From assembly GCA_037953745.1 (NCBI GenBank), contig JBAKBP010007152.1, forward strand, positions 1 through 64,000: a stretch of DNA of 64,000 nucleotides. The letters are read 5' to 3'. The DNA comes from Lithodes maja (Eukaryota > Arthropoda > Malacostraca > Decapoda > Lithodidae). The translations under genes were made by a program, and so were the position numbers. Shown piece after piece: positions 63,180 through 64,000 of the stretch. Each line of letters begins with the position of its first letter. Positions within the stretch are counted from its first letter, which is position 1. The notes beneath the pieces are model-generated. The model searched no databases, was not told the origin of the DNA, and saw only the letters and a program-made list of their open reading frames with translations.

Positions 63180-64000
63180 CAACAGTGGTGCAGGAACCCG
63201 GTGTTCCTCCAGGTCTCCACTTTCCACTTGGAAACAATTGGCAACCTTCGGACCTCGCTCAGTTTTGCCTTATAGATATTTATCATGCCAAATGGTTAGC
63301 TCAATTTGGGGAGAGTGTCACTAATAAATTAATGAACCAGTACACTATGTCTACCAGGAAACAATATCAATCCCATTGGAAAACCTTCACAACCTGGATT
63401 GTAGAGTCAGGGCAAACTACTGCCTCAAATATTTAGACTATCTATTCGAACAAAAACATTTGTCAGTAACCACTTTAAAAAATCATTTGTCTGCCATTAG
63501 AACCCCCTTTTTTTTTATCTCACTGGCCTTTCCATACCGCAGGCGGAGGAGAAAGGGTTTATGAGGGCGTGTTTCAAGCTACGTCCACCGCCCCGTCAGC
63601 TCATGCCCACTTGGTCACTTGACAAAGACTTATCAGTACTTCAATCGCGCAAATATAATAATGCGCCGGATTTTGATTCACTTTTGAAAAAGGCTGTTTT
63701 CCTCATGGCTTTCGCCACTGGAAACAGGATGTCTGAGGCGGCGGTGATGAGCAACAAACCTAATTGCCTTAGGTTTGGGAGACTGCACGATCATGTACAA
63801 ATCGCGCCGTCTCCCACATTTATAGCTAAGAACGAACATTCTGAACATGTATTTTCTGAATTTTCCGTCCCGGCTTTAAAGAGGGGCCTCACTCATCACC
63901 TTTTATGCCCTGTGCAAGCACTCACAATGTTTTTGAGGGCTACGCAGCCTCGCCAACCAGGTGCTTTATGGGTCAACCGGACAGGTAAGCGTGTTACAAA
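63180..64000 (+). pseudogene. DIRS-like element 2 tyrosine recombinase, N-terminal part
   Basis: N-terminal binding region pieces (TRKQYQSHWKTFTTWIVES; VTTLKNHLSAIRTP), then a shift near 63540, and the first catalytic Arg in MAFATGNRMSEAAVMS (~63720), followed by LLCPVQALTMFL. The HxxR and Tyr parts lie beyond the window. Several breaks upstream (stops near 63174 and 63270). Confidence 0.75.

Larger units (their letters stand above)
58396..64000 (+). mobile_element. DIRS-like element 2 (5' part, runs off the window)
   Basis: A different, older DIRS-family element with normal base composition: gag, RT, RNase H with its downstream domain, then the start of a tyrosine recombinase, all on the plus strand. 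Many stops and shifts. Its first bases directly adjoin DIRS-like element 1, so its own terminal repeat could not be defined. Confidence 0.78.

Noticed and set aside
1..64000. rRNA genes, riboswitches, operons or bacterial-type regulatory sites
   Set aside because: None seen; the window is eukaryotic repeat DNA.

Overview
This is a gene-poor, transposon-packed stretch of an animal nuclear genome. Arthropod is likely, and a decapod crustacean is my best guess. The clues are short TTAGG-type runs, a tRNA-derived SINE at 41.9-42.2 kb whose body reads like decapod SINEs, many APE-type LINEs, two DIRS-like tyrosine-recombinase elements, and long (TA)n and (ATAG)n tracts. No intact host gene is visible. 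The only non-transposon protein signature is a truncated DHHC palmitoyltransferase-like fragment at 0.18-0.66 kb.

Layout. 0-2.6 kb: DHHC fragment, then fold-back (palindromic) repeats, one split by a 421-bp hAT MITE with a perfect 8-bp target duplication. 2.7-9.5 kb: two LINEs tail to tail; the second is split by a 2.2-kb TTAA-flanked (piggyBac-type) insertion. 9.5-11.3 kb: inverted repeats and two copies of a SINE ending in (AAC)n. 11.6-14.4 kb: a 315-bp tandem array carrying eight tRNA-like modules, embedded in a 35-bp minisatellite. 14.4-18.5 kb: a LINE relic, a third SINE copy, and a nearly full, open RTE-like LINE ('LINE C'). 18.5-26.6 kb: a second LINE C copy broken into three parts by a 4.3-kb LINE with an N-terminal 2A-like motif and by a CR1-like fragment. 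26.8-33.6 kb: SINEs, LINE relics, a pogo/Tigger-type MITE and a third, nearly identical LINE C copy. 33.6-36.06 kb: a 404-bp tandem duplication and (TA)n tracts containing tiny palindromic elements.

36,063-58,395: a complete DIRS-like element on the minus strand. It has inverted terminal repeats and an internal complementary region that is the reverse complement of its joined ends. Its coding region is extremely depleted of A on the coding strand (T on the plus strand), and several catalytic Asp codons now read GCC (Ala). Inserted in its leader is a 14.2-kb composite LTR retrotransposon (LTR-internal-LTR-internal-LTR) flanked by a GAGG duplication. Its three LTRs look almost identical. It keeps gag and protease open but has only remnants of pol. 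58.4 kb to the end: the 5' part of a different, decayed DIRS-like element on the plus strand, with gag, RT, RNase H and the start of the recombinase.

The elements are layered by age. Old LINE relics and fold-back repeats were hit by RTE, CR1 and L2 copies, and the LTR composite is the youngest insertion. No pathway or operon-like cooperation is expected; the likely interactions are trans-mobilisation of SINEs by LINEs and of the gag-only LTR element by an unseen autonomous partner. Family names come from motif recognition, without database searches.
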